From: Paenibacillus odorifer | GTDB lineage: Bacteria > Bacillota > Bacilli > Paenibacillales > Paenibacillaceae | Direction: 5' to 3' | NCBI RefSeq assembly: GCF_000758725.1 | Contig: NZ_CP009428.1 | Location: forward strand, 868,001-932,000 | DNA length: 64,000 nt | Part shown: piece by piece, positions 52,820-63,263 of the stretch | Position numbering within the stretch: the stretch's first letter is position 1 | Layout of the letters: every line of letters starts with the position of its first letter | Program-made: the position numbers and the translations under genes | The notes under the pieces: generated by a model | Databases searched by the model: none | What the model saw: the letters and a program-made list of their open reading frames with translations, nothing else | Told to the model about the DNA's origin: nothing

Positions 52820-55800
52820 ATGGAACGCATTAAACGCTTCATCCGCGAGCTCTCCGAGCAGCAATGGTTAGAGGTGGAGGAATTGCGCGATTGGGAGATT
52901 ATGTCCTCGGTGTATCAATTGCCGGGACAGTATGACAAGCTGCAGCCTTACAAGGACGGCAGCAATTATGATCTGTTCCCGAGTGTGCAAGGAACGACCT
53001 ATTTCTTCCGCCGTACTTTGGAGATTCCGGCTAACTGGCTGCCGGGCCACATCGGACTGATTTTTGCTTCAGGTGGGGAAGGGCTGCTGCGGGTGAACGG
53101 TGAATCGCGGCAAGGACTCGACCGCAATCATACCTTTGTGACCCTGACAGGCGATCCTTCTGGCCGTCCGTTGGAACTGGAAATCGAACTCTTCGATCCG
53201 GTCCCCGAGCCGGTGGACCCATTAAATCAACAGGCGGTGATCCAGCCGCCGATTCGGCTGATCCACAGCCAGCTGGTGCTGGTGAACAGACCTGTGCAGA
53301 GTCTAATGTACACGGCAGTAGTGATTCGCGATTCGGCAATTCTGCTGCCTGAGCAGGACCAGCGCCGTAACCGGATGCTGGAAGCTTTGTATGTGGCGAT
53401 GGATGAATTCGTTGGCCTTACCACGCAGGAGATCCGCGATGGTGGTGAGATTACGCGAATCGAGCAGAAGCTGCGGGGCAGAGTCGGGGAGATCGGCGGT
53501 CATGCCGAAGGAACAATCCACATGGTGGGCCAGTCCCATATCGATATTGCTTGGCTGTGGCCTGCGCGCGAGACCGTGCGCAAGACTAGCCGGACGTTCT
53601 CGACGGTGAATGCCCTGATGGACGAATATCCTGACTATCAATATGCGCAGAGCCAGCCGCTGCTGTTCGAATATTTGAAAGACAATGACCCGGTACTCTA
53701 TGAGAAGGTCAAGACGCGCATCCGTGAAGGACGCTGGGAACTGGTCGGTGGAATGTGGATCGAACCGGATCTGAACATTCCGAGCGGAGAATCGCTGATG
53801 CGGCAAATGCTGTATGGCCAACGCTTTTATCTGAAAGAGTTCGGGCGCACCTCGCAGATTGAGTGGCTGCCGGATACCTTCGGCTACTGCGCCTCTCTGC
53901 CGCAGATTCTGCAGCATGGTGGAATCAAATATTTTATGACCACCAAGCTGGGCTGGAATGACACTAATGTCTTCCCTTACGATCTGTTCCATTGGGTCGG
54001 CATTGACGGCACACCAATGTTGTCTTATCTGAATCACGGGGTTAATGAGAATACGCTGCCCAAAGATGTGCATGAACACTATCAGTCCTTCCGCGAAAAA
54101 GATAAACATAACGAGCAGATGCTGCTCTATGGGCATGGTGACGGCGGCGGCGGGGTCACGCGCGAGATGCTGGAATATATCCAGCGTGCCGAGCTAATGG
54201 TCGGCCAGCCGGAAAGCAAATACAGTAATGCCGCGGATTTTTTCGCGGGCATTACGCACAGTCAGCCGCAGCTGCCGCAGTGGCGGGGCGATCTGTATCT
54301 GGAGCTGCACCGCGGCACCTACACTACGCACGGCCGCAACAAGCGGAACAACCGCAAGGCGGAAGTGTTGTACCGTGAAGCGGAGCTGTGGCAGACACTA
54401 GCTTCGCCGCAGCTGGACACAGAGCAACGTGCCGTAGTTGCCGGGCAGCTGCATCAGGGCTGGAAGCTGATTTTGTTGAACCAGTTCCATGATATTATTC
54501 CGGGCTCGGCGATTACCGAAGCTTACGAGACCTCGGAGAAGGAATACGCAGAGGTGTTTGAGCTTGGTCGTGTTGCGCTTCAGCCGGGGCTTGCGGCATT
54601 GGCGGGGAACATTAACACATCAGGCGAGGGCACACCTTACATTGTTTTTAATAGTTTGGGTTGGACGCGTGATGCCGTGGTCGAACTTGCTCTCAGCGAA
54701 GAAGGAGCCGCCTGCGGAAACTTTGCGGTGTATGGCGAGGATAACGTACTGCTGGAAGCAGATGTCCTGACGGAGGAGGCAGCAGTTTCTGGTGTCTCGG
54801 TTCTCGTTCCGGAGATTCCAGCCTTTGGCTACAAAACGATCTGGATTCGTGATCTGTCTCAGAACACATCCGATGAAAGTCATGCAGAATCTGCCGCTGC
54901 TGAACATAATCAAACAGCTGTAGGAGCTGTTCCCTTCGGCGACCGTTGGGAGACGGACTATTATCGTAGTACCTTTAACGAGCGGGGAGAAATCACCAGT
55001 CTTTTTGATAAAAAAGGAAACCGGGAGATCGTAAAATCCGGTGAGCCGGCGAATCGCTTCCACTTTTTCCACGACCGTCCTACGCTTTGGGATGCCTGGG
55101 ACATTGACAACCGTTATGAAGCCCAACCCGCCGGGGAGGCTGAACTTATAGAAAAGGCAGTGATCCGCACTGGTGCGTTGCAGGATATTTTGCGCTTCCG
55201 CTGGAAGCTGGGCCAATCCGAGATTACTCAGGATATGATTCTACATCACCATAATCCCCGGATTGATTTCCAGACGCATGTAAGCTGGAACGAAGCCCAT
55301 AAGCTGCTTAAGGTAGGGTTTCCGATTGATGTTGTGGCGGATAAAGCGACTTACGAGATACCTTTTGGTGCGCTGGAACGTCCGACCCACCGCAACACCA
55401 GCTGGGAGCAGGCGCAATATGAGGTTTGCGGGCACCGTTTTGCCGATGTATCCGAACGTGGATATGGTGTCAGTCTGCTGAATGATTGCAAATACGGCTA
55501 TGACATCCAAGGCAGCACCATTCGTTTGTCGCTCCTGCGCGCGCCGAAATGGCCGGATGCTACTGCGGATCTCGGCGAGCATGACTTCACCTATTCGCTA
55601 TATCCGCACCGTGGGGATTGGCGGGAGGCTCATACTGTTCGCCGTGCAGCAGAGCTAAATCATGAGCTGTATACTTTTGCCGCTTCATCAACACAGGGGC
55701 AGTTGCCGCCAACGGGCTCATTTATCGGATTCTCCGGTGAGCATGTGGTGCTGGATACGATCAAGCCATCCGAGGATGGGCAGGGGACTGTTCTGCGTTT

Positions 55801-55978
55801 CTACGAATCCTCGGGAGGCCGCGAGCGGGTTCAGCTCAAATGGCAGCATCCGGTTCAGAGCGTCTACCTGTCCAATGCTCTGGAAGAGCAGCTGGAACTG
55901 ATCGAACACACGGCTGGCGGTGAACTGGAACTTCACTTTGCCCCTTACGAGATCAAAACAATCTACATCAGAAGTTAA
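52820..55978 (+). CDS. GH38 alpha-mannosidase, Ams1-like (cytoplasmic)
   Basis: This 1052-residue protein lacks a signal peptide. A beta-rich N-terminal domain (about 1-230) precedes the GH38 catalytic domain (about 235-520). Zn-binding His240 and Asp242 are in GQSHIDIAWLWP, the nucleophile is Asp352 in WLPDTFGY, and a further ligand lies in NQFHDIIPGSAI. C-terminal beta domains follow. It resembles eukaryotic/yeast vacuolar Ams1-type alpha-mannosidases. The start is 4 bp after the GH3 stop, with GAGGGGG upstream. It should remove alpha-1,2/1,3-linked mannose from imported oligosaccharides, in concert with the GH125 enzyme encoded next. Confidence 0.93.
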   Translation: MERIKRFIRELSEQQWLEVEELRDWEIMSSVYQLPGQYDKLQPYKDGSNYDLFPSVQGTTYFFRRTLEIPANWLPGHIGLIFASGGEGLLRVNGESRQGLDRNHTFVTLTGDPSGRPLELEIELFDPVPEPVDPLNQQAVIQPPIRLIHSQLVLVNRPVQSLMYTAVVIRDSAILLPEQDQRRNRMLEALYVAMDEFVGLTTQEIRDGGEITRIEQKLRGRVGEIGGHAEGTIHMVGQSHIDIAWLWPARETVRKTSRTFSTVNALMDEYPDYQYAQSQPLLFEYLKDNDPVLYEKVKTRIREGRWELVGGMWIEPDLNIPSGESLMRQMLYGQRFYLKEFGRTSQIEWLPDTFGYCASLPQILQHGGIKYFMTTKLGWNDTNVFPYDLFHWVGIDGTPMLSYLNHGVNENTLPKDVHEHYQSFREKDKHNEQMLLYGHGDGGGGVTREMLEYIQRAELMVGQPESKYSNAADFFAGITHSQPQLPQWRGDLYLELHRGTYTTHGRNKRNNRKAEVLYREAELWQTLASPQLDTEQRAVVAGQLHQGWKLILLNQFHDIIPGSAITEAYETSEKEYAEVFELGRVALQPGLAALAGNINTSGEGTPYIVFNSLGWTRDAVVELALSEEGAACGNFAVYGEDNVLLEADVLTEEAAVSGVSVLVPEIPAFGYKTIWIRDLSQNTSDESHAESAAAEHNQTAVGAVPFGDRWETDYYRSTFNERGEITSLFDKKGNREIVKSGEPANRFHFFHDRPTLWDAWDIDNRYEAQPAGEAELIEKAVIRTGALQDILRFRWKLGQSEITQDMILHHHNPRIDFQTHVSWNEAHKLLKVGFPIDVVADKATYEIPFGALERPTHRNTSWEQAQYEVCGHRFADVSERGYGVSLLNDCKYGYDIQGSTIRLSLLRAPKWPDATADLGEHDFTYSLYPHRGDWREAHTVRRAAELNHELYTFAASSTQGQLPPTGSFIGFSGEHVVLDTIKPSEDGQGTVLRFYESSGGRERVQLKWQHPVQSVYLSNALEEQLELIEHTAGGELELHFAPYEIKTIYIRS

Positions 55979-56014
55979 ATAATCACATCACAGATGCAAA
56001 GGAGCATAACTCAC

Positions 56015-57334
56015 TTGGAACAATTCCGATTACCCAAAATAGCAATGCCCCAGCTACCGCTGCCGCAGGCTGTACAAGAAGTGCTTGCCGAAGCAGAGGA
56101 GAAGCTGGCACATCGCCCGAAGCTGTTGCAGCTGTTCAAGAATTGTTTTCCGAATACGCTGGAGACGACGACTAAACTGCTGGATGACGGAACCACCTTT
56201 GTGATTACCGGCGATATTCCGGCCTCCTGGCTGCGTGATTCAGTGGAGCAGGTAATTCAATACGTGCCTCTGGCCAAAAACGATCCCGATCTCCAGCGCA
56301 TTATCGGAGGTCTTATCAAACGCCATATTCAGTATATTCATATCGATCCTTACGCCAATGCATTTAATGAGTCGGCCAATGACTGGCACTGGAACACTAC
56401 GGATGTGACCGAGATGTCGCCATGGGTGTGGGAGCGTAAATTTGAGATTGATTCGTTATGTTTTGTCGTACGCCTCGCCTATACCTACTGGAAAGAGACG
56501 GGTCTGACTGATTTCTTCGACGCGGGGTTCAAGTCGGCCATGCGCCAGATCTTCGATTTGTTCAAAAGAGAGCAGCGGCATTTCGAGCAGTCTCCGTACC
56601 GGTTCAGCCGCAATAACGGCATTCCGGAAGATTCTCTGCGCAATAGCGGTCTCGGCATGCCGGTGAACTATACCGGAATGATCTGGTCGGGCTTCCGGTC
56701 CAGCGATGATGCCTGTGATTTCCACTACAACATTCCTGGCAATATGTTCGCTGTTGTCGCGCTGCGCCAGATGCAGGAATTCGCGGAGTGGGTCTTCCGC
56801 GACCTAGACTTCCTGGCTGAACTTAAAGAGTTGGAATTTGAAGTGGATCATGGCATCAAACTCTACGGCATTTATCGCCATCCGGAGTTTGGTCCGATTT
56901 ATGCTTATGAGACCGATGGCTTCGGCAATTACTGCCTGATGGATGATGCGGGAACGCCCGGACTGATCTCCATTCCGTATCTGGGTTACGCTTCGGCGGA
57001 TGATCCCATCTACCAGAACACCAGACGTTTCGCATTGAGCAAAGAAAATCCGTTCTATTACGAAGGCACAGCTGCCAAAGGGATCGGCAGTCCGCACACT
57101 CCGGAGAACTATATCTGGCACATGGCGTTGTCCATGCAGGGCATTACGGCTCAGACTGCCGAAGAGAAGCTGGAACTGATTGCGATGCTGGAAAGTACGG
57201 ATGCCGGAACCGGATATATGCATGAAGGTTTCCATGTAAATGATCCTAGTGTATTTACCCGCAGCTGGTTTGCATGGTCTAACAGCTTATTTTCGCAGCT
57301 TGTCTATCGGGCGATGAAGGAAGGTATTCTGTGA
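56015..57334 (+). CDS. GH125 exo-alpha-1,6-mannosidase (cytoplasmic)
   Basis: I place the start at TTG 56015 (MEQFRLPKIAMPQ), ten bases after AAAGGAG, giving 439 residues; an ATG at 55994 overlaps that site. The protein is an alpha/alpha6 barrel of family GH125: TGDIPASWLRDSVEQV (Asp75), ANDWHWNTTDVTEMSPWVWERKFEIDSL and YAYETDGFGNYCLMDDAG. Characterised members cut terminal alpha-1,6-mannose. Together with GH38 it can trim a high-mannose N-glycan to its beta-linked core. The next gene begins 4 bp before its stop. Confidence 0.93.
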   Translation: MEQFRLPKIAMPQLPLPQAVQEVLAEAEEKLAHRPKLLQLFKNCFPNTLETTTKLLDDGTTFVITGDIPASWLRDSVEQVIQYVPLAKNDPDLQRIIGGLIKRHIQYIHIDPYANAFNESANDWHWNTTDVTEMSPWVWERKFEIDSLCFVVRLAYTYWKETGLTDFFDAGFKSAMRQIFDLFKREQRHFEQSPYRFSRNNGIPEDSLRNSGLGMPVNYTGMIWSGFRSSDDACDFHYNIPGNMFAVVALRQMQEFAEWVFRDLDFLAELKELEFEVDHGIKLYGIYRHPEFGPIYAYETDGFGNYCLMDDAGTPGLISIPYLGYASADDPIYQNTRRFALSKENPFYYEGTAAKGIGSPHTPENYIWHMALSMQGITAQTAEEKLELIAMLESTDAGTGYMHEGFHVNDPSVFTRSWFAWSNSLFSQLVYRAMKEGIL

Positions 57335-60300
57335 GCGGGGGCCGTATCATCCTGTTCGCGGACCCGTCTTTTCCCGGGTATACCGCAGCGGGCGGACTGA
57401 CCACAGAACAGGCACAGTCCATAGGATTACATCATACTGACTCTCCTGTTCATGCAGAACAGCTGGCCGAAACGCTGGACAGCGCCAAGGCCGGGGACTG
57501 CTTCGTTAGCTTCCATGCTCCATACTTCCCGAAGGAGGCTTGGCCTTCCATCGTCGCTTATTTGAGCAGAGGCGGCAGCTTGATCAGCATTGGGGGTGCC
57601 CCGTTTAAGCATCCAGTCCGCCTAGTCGCTGAAGAGTGGCGGATCGAAGCTGAGCAGACTGCCTATCACCGCCAGCTGCATATCCATGAAGCGCTGCGTG
57701 TGAGCAGCGCAGATCGCATACAGCAGCATGTTGCGCTTAGAGACATTCCGCTCTTCGTAGGTGATGAGCAGCTGCTGGCTCTGACGGATACCTGGAACCT
57801 GGTGCCGCATGTCACTAAAAGCAGTGACCTGCCGGAGCAGATGGGTTCCAGTGGACCTATGGACACGCGGATTTATCCGCTGCTTAAGGGCATTACCGCC
57901 GCCGGGCGGGAAGTTTCAGCTCCAGCTGTGCTGTGGGAGCATATCGGCGGGCCTTTTGCCGGTGGCCGCTGGATCTTCATCGGCCAACCGCTTACGCCTG
58001 ATTTCTGGAATCAAGGCGGCACGGAAGCATTAACCCGCTGGGCAACTTTTGCCGCTCGGGGTGTAACAGAGCTGTGGCTGAAGCCTAACTATGCTTCTTA
58101 TGAAGAAGGCGAGCGGCCGCTGCTGTTTATGCAGGGCCAGCGGCTAAGCCGCAGCCAATCGTCACCGACATCAGCGCAGTGGACCCTGAACATCACTCTG
58201 AGCAAAGACGGGGAGTCTATCCCATGTTTCACTCACGAGTGCAAGCTTGAGGTCAGTCGCGAGCTGAACTTCCTACGTGTACCGCTTGCTGTAGAAATTC
58301 AACCTGGTCTGTATCATCTTTCTTGCCATGCTGTATCTGAAGAAGGCGAAGTGCGGATGTTGCGTCAAGGCTTCTGGGGACATGACGTGGGCCTGTTATC
58401 GCAGGGGGAAGCGATTAAGGCTGGAAGAGATTATTTTATCAAAGACGGTCAGCCTTTGCCTGTTGTCGGCATGACTTATATGACCTCTGACGTAGCACGG
58501 AAGTTTCTATTCCTGCCAAATGCTGATGTCTGGGATCGGGATATGGCACAGATGCGGAAGGCAGGCATCAACTGGATTCGTACCGGCATCTGGACAGCCT
58601 ACCGCAATATTATGCAGGTAGACGGCCATGCCTCGGAAGAAGTGCTGCGGGCGATTGATGCCTTTCTACTGACTGCGAAGCGGCATGGGCTGCAAGTTAC
58701 CTTTACGTTCTTCTCCTTTACGCCGGAGACTTGGGAAGGGACGAATCCTTATCTCGATCCGCGCAGTGTAGAAGCGCAAAAACGGTTCATCCGCTCCATC
58801 GTCGCCCGGCATCGCACGACAACCCATGTCGATTGGGATCTGATCAATGAACCGTCAATGTTTGATCCGCCGCGGATTTTCTCGGACGGACCGAGCTCGG
58901 CGCGAGATAAATATGAACGCGCTGCTTTCTCTGCTTGGCTGGAGGAACGCCATGGTGATATAACTTCGCTGCAAGAGCGCTGGAATATGACGCCGCTGGA
59001 ATTGCCGGATTTTGCGGCTGCACAACCTCCTGAGCAAGAAGAGATTAACTTCAGTGTGCAGGATATTCATTCCGGGAAGCGCGGCACGCGTTGGCTCGAC
59101 TACTGCCTGTTCTCCATGGACATGCACAACGTATGGGCAAGGGAGCTTAGTGGCACTATCAAGGAACTCTGCCCAGATCATTTAGTGACTGTAGGGCAGG
59201 ATGAGGCTTTGGGTGCTCAGCGGCCATCGCCGTTCTTTTATGAGCGCGATGTCGATTACACCACTGTTCACAGCTGGTGGTTGAATGACAATCTGCTTTG
59301 GGATGGGATTTTTGCCAAAACCCATCACAAACCGAACCTCATCCAGGAGACCGGCATCATGTATGTGGAGACGCCAGACGGACGGGCTAAACGCAGTGAG
59401 GAAGAATTGCGGGCCATGCTGGAGCGCAAATATGCCTATGCGTTTGCTTCTGGAGGTGCCGGGGCTGTGCAATGGATCTGGAACACGAACTTTTATATGG
59501 ATAATGCCAATGAATCGCAGATCGGTGCGCTGCGGGCCGATGGGACTGAGAAGCCGGAAGCGGATGTGTCTTATGATTTTGGGCGGTTCATCGGCGAAGC
59601 CGGGGGGTTATTTGACGGGCGGAAGCTGGAAGAGATTTCCGTGGTTTTCCCTTACTCTAATGACTTCTCGAACCGGAAGCTTGCCTATGATGCGACTACT
59701 CGCCTGACACGGATCTTATCTTATCAGCTTCATTTGCCTTTCCGCGCCGTATCGGAATACGATCTGGCTCCGCTGGAGGTAGAGCCGGCTAAGTTGATTC
59801 TCCTGCCGAGTGTGCACAATCTGGATAATGACGCCCTTCAGCACTTGCTGGACATAGTGGAGCGTACAGGTGCCGTTCTGCTCATTACTGGAGCATTGGG
59901 TGTAGATGCATACTGGCAGCCTTCGGATCGTATGGACGCAATAGTAGGAGTCCGTAAACTTGGCAACATGCGCCGTGAGGAGCAGCTTCTATTGAACGGA
60001 CGCAAGTTTGCCGTGTCCTACGGACAGAAGCGAATCGCGGAGCTAGTCAAAGAAACGCCAGCAAATGCAGATGTTGATTCGTCTAGCTCAGGAGGTGTAG
60101 GTGATCACCTCATCGAACGCCAGATTGGCACAGGTCGCCTGATCTGGTGCCCGCTACCTTTAGAACTGAATGACCGCGACGAGCCAATCGCCGCGCTCTA
60201 CCAATATGCTGCACAAGCCGCAGGTATCGAAACCGAGCTGGAATGGATCAGCGGTGGAGACCTGCCAGGTGTGTACGGGCGAAAGCTTGCTTTTGCAGAA

Positions 60301-60492
60301 GGTTCATTGTATATCTTCGTATCTGAATACGCCTGGGATGCCGAACTTGAAGTAAAAGATCCTGCAACTGGAGCTCATTACTCATTTTTACTGGAGAAGG
60401 AACGTTCGGTGTTGTTTGCAGCTGATTCAGCGGGCAAGCTGGTAGCTGTCTATAGACCTGAAGAGGTTAACATTACGCTTAATAAATGCTGA
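57331..60492 (+). CDS. Large clan GH-A glycosidase, candidate core beta-mannosidase
   Basis: This 1053-residue cytoplasmic protein starts at GTG 57331, overlapping the GH125 stop. The N-terminal 230 residues contain a Rossmann/amidotransferase-like fold (FVSFHAPYFP, SLISIGGAP). A central TIM barrel (about 370-700) has a probable acid/base Glu507 in WDLINEPSMF and nucleophile Glu673 in LIQETGIMY, 166 residues apart as expected for clan GH-A. A second amidotransferase-like domain (about 790-900: LILLPSVHNLDNDAL, VLLITGALG) recalls the GH42 trimerisation domain. I cannot place it in a known GH family. Because no GH2, GH5_18 or GH130 enzyme is in the locus, it is the best candidate to cleave the Man-beta-1,4-GlcNAc core. 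Confidence 0.75.
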   Translation: MSGGRIILFADPSFPGYTAAGGLTTEQAQSIGLHHTDSPVHAEQLAETLDSAKAGDCFVSFHAPYFPKEAWPSIVAYLSRGGSLISIGGAPFKHPVRLVAEEWRIEAEQTAYHRQLHIHEALRVSSADRIQQHVALRDIPLFVGDEQLLALTDTWNLVPHVTKSSDLPEQMGSSGPMDTRIYPLLKGITAAGREVSAPAVLWEHIGGPFAGGRWIFIGQPLTPDFWNQGGTEALTRWATFAARGVTELWLKPNYASYEEGERPLLFMQGQRLSRSQSSPTSAQWTLNITLSKDGESIPCFTHECKLEVSRELNFLRVPLAVEIQPGLYHLSCHAVSEEGEVRMLRQGFWGHDVGLLSQGEAIKAGRDYFIKDGQPLPVVGMTYMTSDVARKFLFLPNADVWDRDMAQMRKAGINWIRTGIWTAYRNIMQVDGHASEEVLRAIDAFLLTAKRHGLQVTFTFFSFTPETWEGTNPYLDPRSVEAQKRFIRSIVARHRTTTHVDWDLINEPSMFDPPRIFSDGPSSARDKYERAAFSAWLEERHGDITSLQERWNMTPLELPDFAAAQPPEQEEINFSVQDIHSGKRGTRWLDYCLFSMDMHNVWARELSGTIKELCPDHLVTVGQDEALGAQRPSPFFYERDVDYTTVHSWWLNDNLLWDGIFAKTHHKPNLIQETGIMYVETPDGRAKRSEEELRAMLERKYAYAFASGGAGAVQWIWNTNFYMDNANESQIGALRADGTEKPEADVSYDFGRFIGEAGGLFDGRKLEEISVVFPYSNDFSNRKLAYDATTRLTRILSYQLHLPFRAVSEYDLAPLEVEPAKLILLPSVHNLDNDALQHLLDIVERTGAVLLITGALGVDAYWQPSDRMDAIVGVRKLGNMRREEQLLLNGRKFAVSYGQKRIAELVKETPANADVDSSSSGGVGDHLIERQIGTGRLIWCPLPLELNDRDEPIAALYQYAAQAAGIETELEWISGGDLPGVYGRKLAFAEGSLYIFVSEYAWDAELEVKDPATGAHYSFLLEKERSVLFAADSAGKLVAVYRPEEVNITLNKC

Positions 60493-60513
60493 AGAACTGA
60501 GGTGTACACACAG

Positions 60514-63261
60514 ATGACCCACACAACAACCAAAACAGCCCATATCGTGTCCCATACTCACTGGGACCGTGAATGGTATTTGCCCTATGAGAAACACCAC
60601 GTCCGTCTGGTTCAGCTGGTGGATGCATTGCTTGCCAAGCTGGACGGAGATTCCGCCTTCCGCAGTTTTTACCTCGATGGGCAAACCATTATTCTGGAGG
60701 ATTATCTTCAGGTTCGGCCAGAGAACAAAGAGAAGCTGGAGCAGTATATCCGGGATGGACGAATCTTGATTGGACCTTGGTACATTTTGCAGGATGCGTT
60801 CCTGACGAGCGGTGAGGCAAATGTGCGGAATATGCAGATCGGCCATCAGGATGCCGAGAAATACGGCGAGCCTTCCAAAATCGGTTATTTTCCCGATACC
60901 TTTGGATTGGTCGGACAGACTCCGCAGCTGATGTTGCAGTCAGGGATTACGAATGCTTTTTTTGGACGCGGGGTGAAGCCTACGGGATTTAACAACACTG
61001 TATCGGATGCGGGTTATGAGTCCTCTTTCTCCGAGCTGATCTGGGAAGGGCCGGATGGATCCAAAATTCTCGGTATCCTATTTGCCAACTGGTATTCTAA
61101 CGGCAATGAAGTTCCTGTAGAGGAAGGTGCGGCCCGGGAATTCTGGGAGCGTAAGCTTGCGGATGCAGAGAAGTATGCTTCAACGGGGGAGTTATTGTTC
61201 ATGAACGGGTGCGACCACCAGCCTCTGCAATTGGATTTGCCGGAAGCTATCCGCACCGCCGAAAAGCTATACCCTGAAGTGAAGTTCGTGCATTCAAATT
61301 TCCCGGACTATCTGCAAGCCTTGGATCAGCAATTATCCTCGGATCAGCGGGAGCTCTCCACCGTTACAGGGGAACTGCGCAGTCAGCGCACAGACGGATG
61401 GGGCACCTTAGTGAACACAGCCTCAGCCCGGGTTTATTTGAAGCAGATGAACCAGCTGGGCCAGACTCTATTGGAAAAAGTAGCCGAGCCGCTGGCCTCC
61501 ATCGCCCGCCTGTCCGGACAGGACTACCCACATCATCTATTCACCTATGCCTGGAAGACGCTGATGCAGAACCATCCGCATGACAGTATCTGTGGTTGTA
61601 GTGTGGATGAAGTGCATCGTGAGATGGTAACGCGTTTTGATAAAAGTCGGCATGTTGCCGAAAGCATCATAGATGACAGTGCTAAGTTTATCGCAGATCA
61701 AGTGGAGACTTCGGGCTTTTCCGCCTACGGGGAAGATGCAGTTCCTTTTGTAGTGATGAATACCACGGGGTGGAAGCGTACGGGAACGGTGACTATAGAG
61801 CTGGATGCTGAACGGTTATATCTGCGCGAGGGTTATCCGTTGGATGAGACCGCCCGCAGAATGTTGGCTGTTGATTTGTCCGGCCGGATTCTCGTCGATC
61901 ACACAGGGGAGGAATTAGCGTCTACAGTGGAAGATCTAGGTTTAAGCTTTGGTTATGATCTGCCTGATGACCAATTCCGCCAGCCGTATATGTGCCGCAA
62001 GGTGAGACTTACTTTTGAAGCCCGCAATGTGCCTGCACTTGGACTCTGTACTTACGCTTGGGTACAATCAACTACGGAATCCGCTCAGGGAAGCTCTTTA
62101 ATAGAAGGAGAGCGCAGCTTGGAGAATGCATCTCTCAAGGTAGTTGTTGCTGAGGATGGTTCATTTACGTTATTGGATAAGCATAGCGGTACCACTTATC
62201 GTGAGTTGGGGATTTACGAGAATACCGGAGACGTAGGCAATGAATACATGTACAAGCAGCCAGAAGGTGAACAAGCGCTGACGACCAAAGGCCAGCCTGG
62301 AGTCATTAAGGTGATTGAAGACTCTCCCTTCCGTGCGGCCATTGAGATCCGAATAGACTGGGAGATTCCGGCTTCGGCGGATGACACCTTGGAGGCGGAA
62401 CAGCGTGCACTTGTGTATTATCCTGAGCGTAAAGCGCAGCGGAGTGTAAATACGGTGGTTTTGAAGCTTCGTACCGTCGTTTCGCTGGAGCGGGAAGGCA
62501 AAGGTGTGCATATTGAATCCACAATTAATAACCAAGCCAAGGATCACCGGGTGCGAATGCTGTTCCCTACCGATCTGTCTACCGATGTGCATCGTGTAGA
62601 TTCTATGTTCGAAGTGGCTACGAGGGACAATAATCCGGCACCAGAATGGGCAAATCCGAGCAACACTCAACATCAGCAATCCTTTGTGGATGTCAGCAAT
62701 GGCGATGTAGGACTTACGGTAGCCAACCAGGGATTGAACGAATATGAGGTTCTGCGGGATGGACGCAATACTATTGCCGTCACCCTGCTACGCAGCGTAG
62801 GGGAATTGGGGGATTGGGGTTGGTTCCCAACTCCGGAAGCTCAGTGCCTGGGTGAATATACAGCACAACTGGAGCTGATTCCTCATTCTGGTGAGGGAAG
62901 TGAACAGCGGGCATTTACAGAGGCCTATCAATTCCAGATCCCTTGGACGGTATGTCAGACCGGCCTGCATAGCGGGAAGTTGAAATCTGGATATACCCCA
63001 TTGGTTTGGGAAGGAGACAACATGGCCTTCTCATCCATGAAAATGAACGGAACTTCAGGCGACTTGTTTTTGCGTTGGTACAATATGTCCGCTCAGCAGA
63101 CACAACTGCAACTGAAAGTGAACAGTCCTCAAGAGTATTTATTTAAAAGCAATATCTTAGAGCAGCTTAACCCTGCTTTACAAGGAGCAACGTCTTCGGT
63201 TCACCACTTAGAGATAGGTCCATCTGAGATTGTAACTGTAGGTGCGAAATTAAGCTTCTAG
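60514..63261 (+). CDS. Second GH38 alpha-mannosidase, MngB-like (cytoplasmic)
   Basis: I start at ATG 60514 (MTHTTTKTAHIVSHTHWD), giving 915 residues; a GTG four codons earlier is less well spaced from its ribosome binding site. The catalytic domain is N-terminal, with Zn ligands His16 and Asp18 in HTHWDREW, the nucleophile Asp128 in GYFPDTFGLVGQ and a further site in NHPHDSICGCS. The layout is like MngB, distinct from the Ams1-like paralogue 5 kb upstream. Two GH38 types suggest separate linkage preferences. It is the last gene of the operon and is followed by a strong terminator. Confidence 0.92.
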   Translation: MTHTTTKTAHIVSHTHWDREWYLPYEKHHVRLVQLVDALLAKLDGDSAFRSFYLDGQTIILEDYLQVRPENKEKLEQYIRDGRILIGPWYILQDAFLTSGEANVRNMQIGHQDAEKYGEPSKIGYFPDTFGLVGQTPQLMLQSGITNAFFGRGVKPTGFNNTVSDAGYESSFSELIWEGPDGSKILGILFANWYSNGNEVPVEEGAAREFWERKLADAEKYASTGELLFMNGCDHQPLQLDLPEAIRTAEKLYPEVKFVHSNFPDYLQALDQQLSSDQRELSTVTGELRSQRTDGWGTLVNTASARVYLKQMNQLGQTLLEKVAEPLASIARLSGQDYPHHLFTYAWKTLMQNHPHDSICGCSVDEVHREMVTRFDKSRHVAESIIDDSAKFIADQVETSGFSAYGEDAVPFVVMNTTGWKRTGTVTIELDAERLYLREGYPLDETARRMLAVDLSGRILVDHTGEELASTVEDLGLSFGYDLPDDQFRQPYMCRKVRLTFEARNVPALGLCTYAWVQSTTESAQGSSLIEGERSLENASLKVVVAEDGSFTLLDKHSGTTYRELGIYENTGDVGNEYMYKQPEGEQALTTKGQPGVIKVIEDSPFRAAIEIRIDWEIPASADDTLEAEQRALVYYPERKAQRSVNTVVLKLRTVVSLEREGKGVHIESTINNQAKDHRVRMLFPTDLSTDVHRVDSMFEVATRDNNPAPEWANPSNTQHQQSFVDVSNGDVGLTVANQGLNEYEVLRDGRNTIAVTLLRSVGELGDWGWFPTPEAQCLGEYTAQLELIPHSGEGSEQRAFTEAYQFQIPWTVCQTGLHSGKLKSGYTPLVWEGDNMAFSSMKMNGTSGDLFLRWYNMSAQQTQLQLKVNSPQEYLFKSNILEQLNPALQGATSSVHHLEIGPSEIVTVGAKLSF

Positions 63262-63263
63262 GT

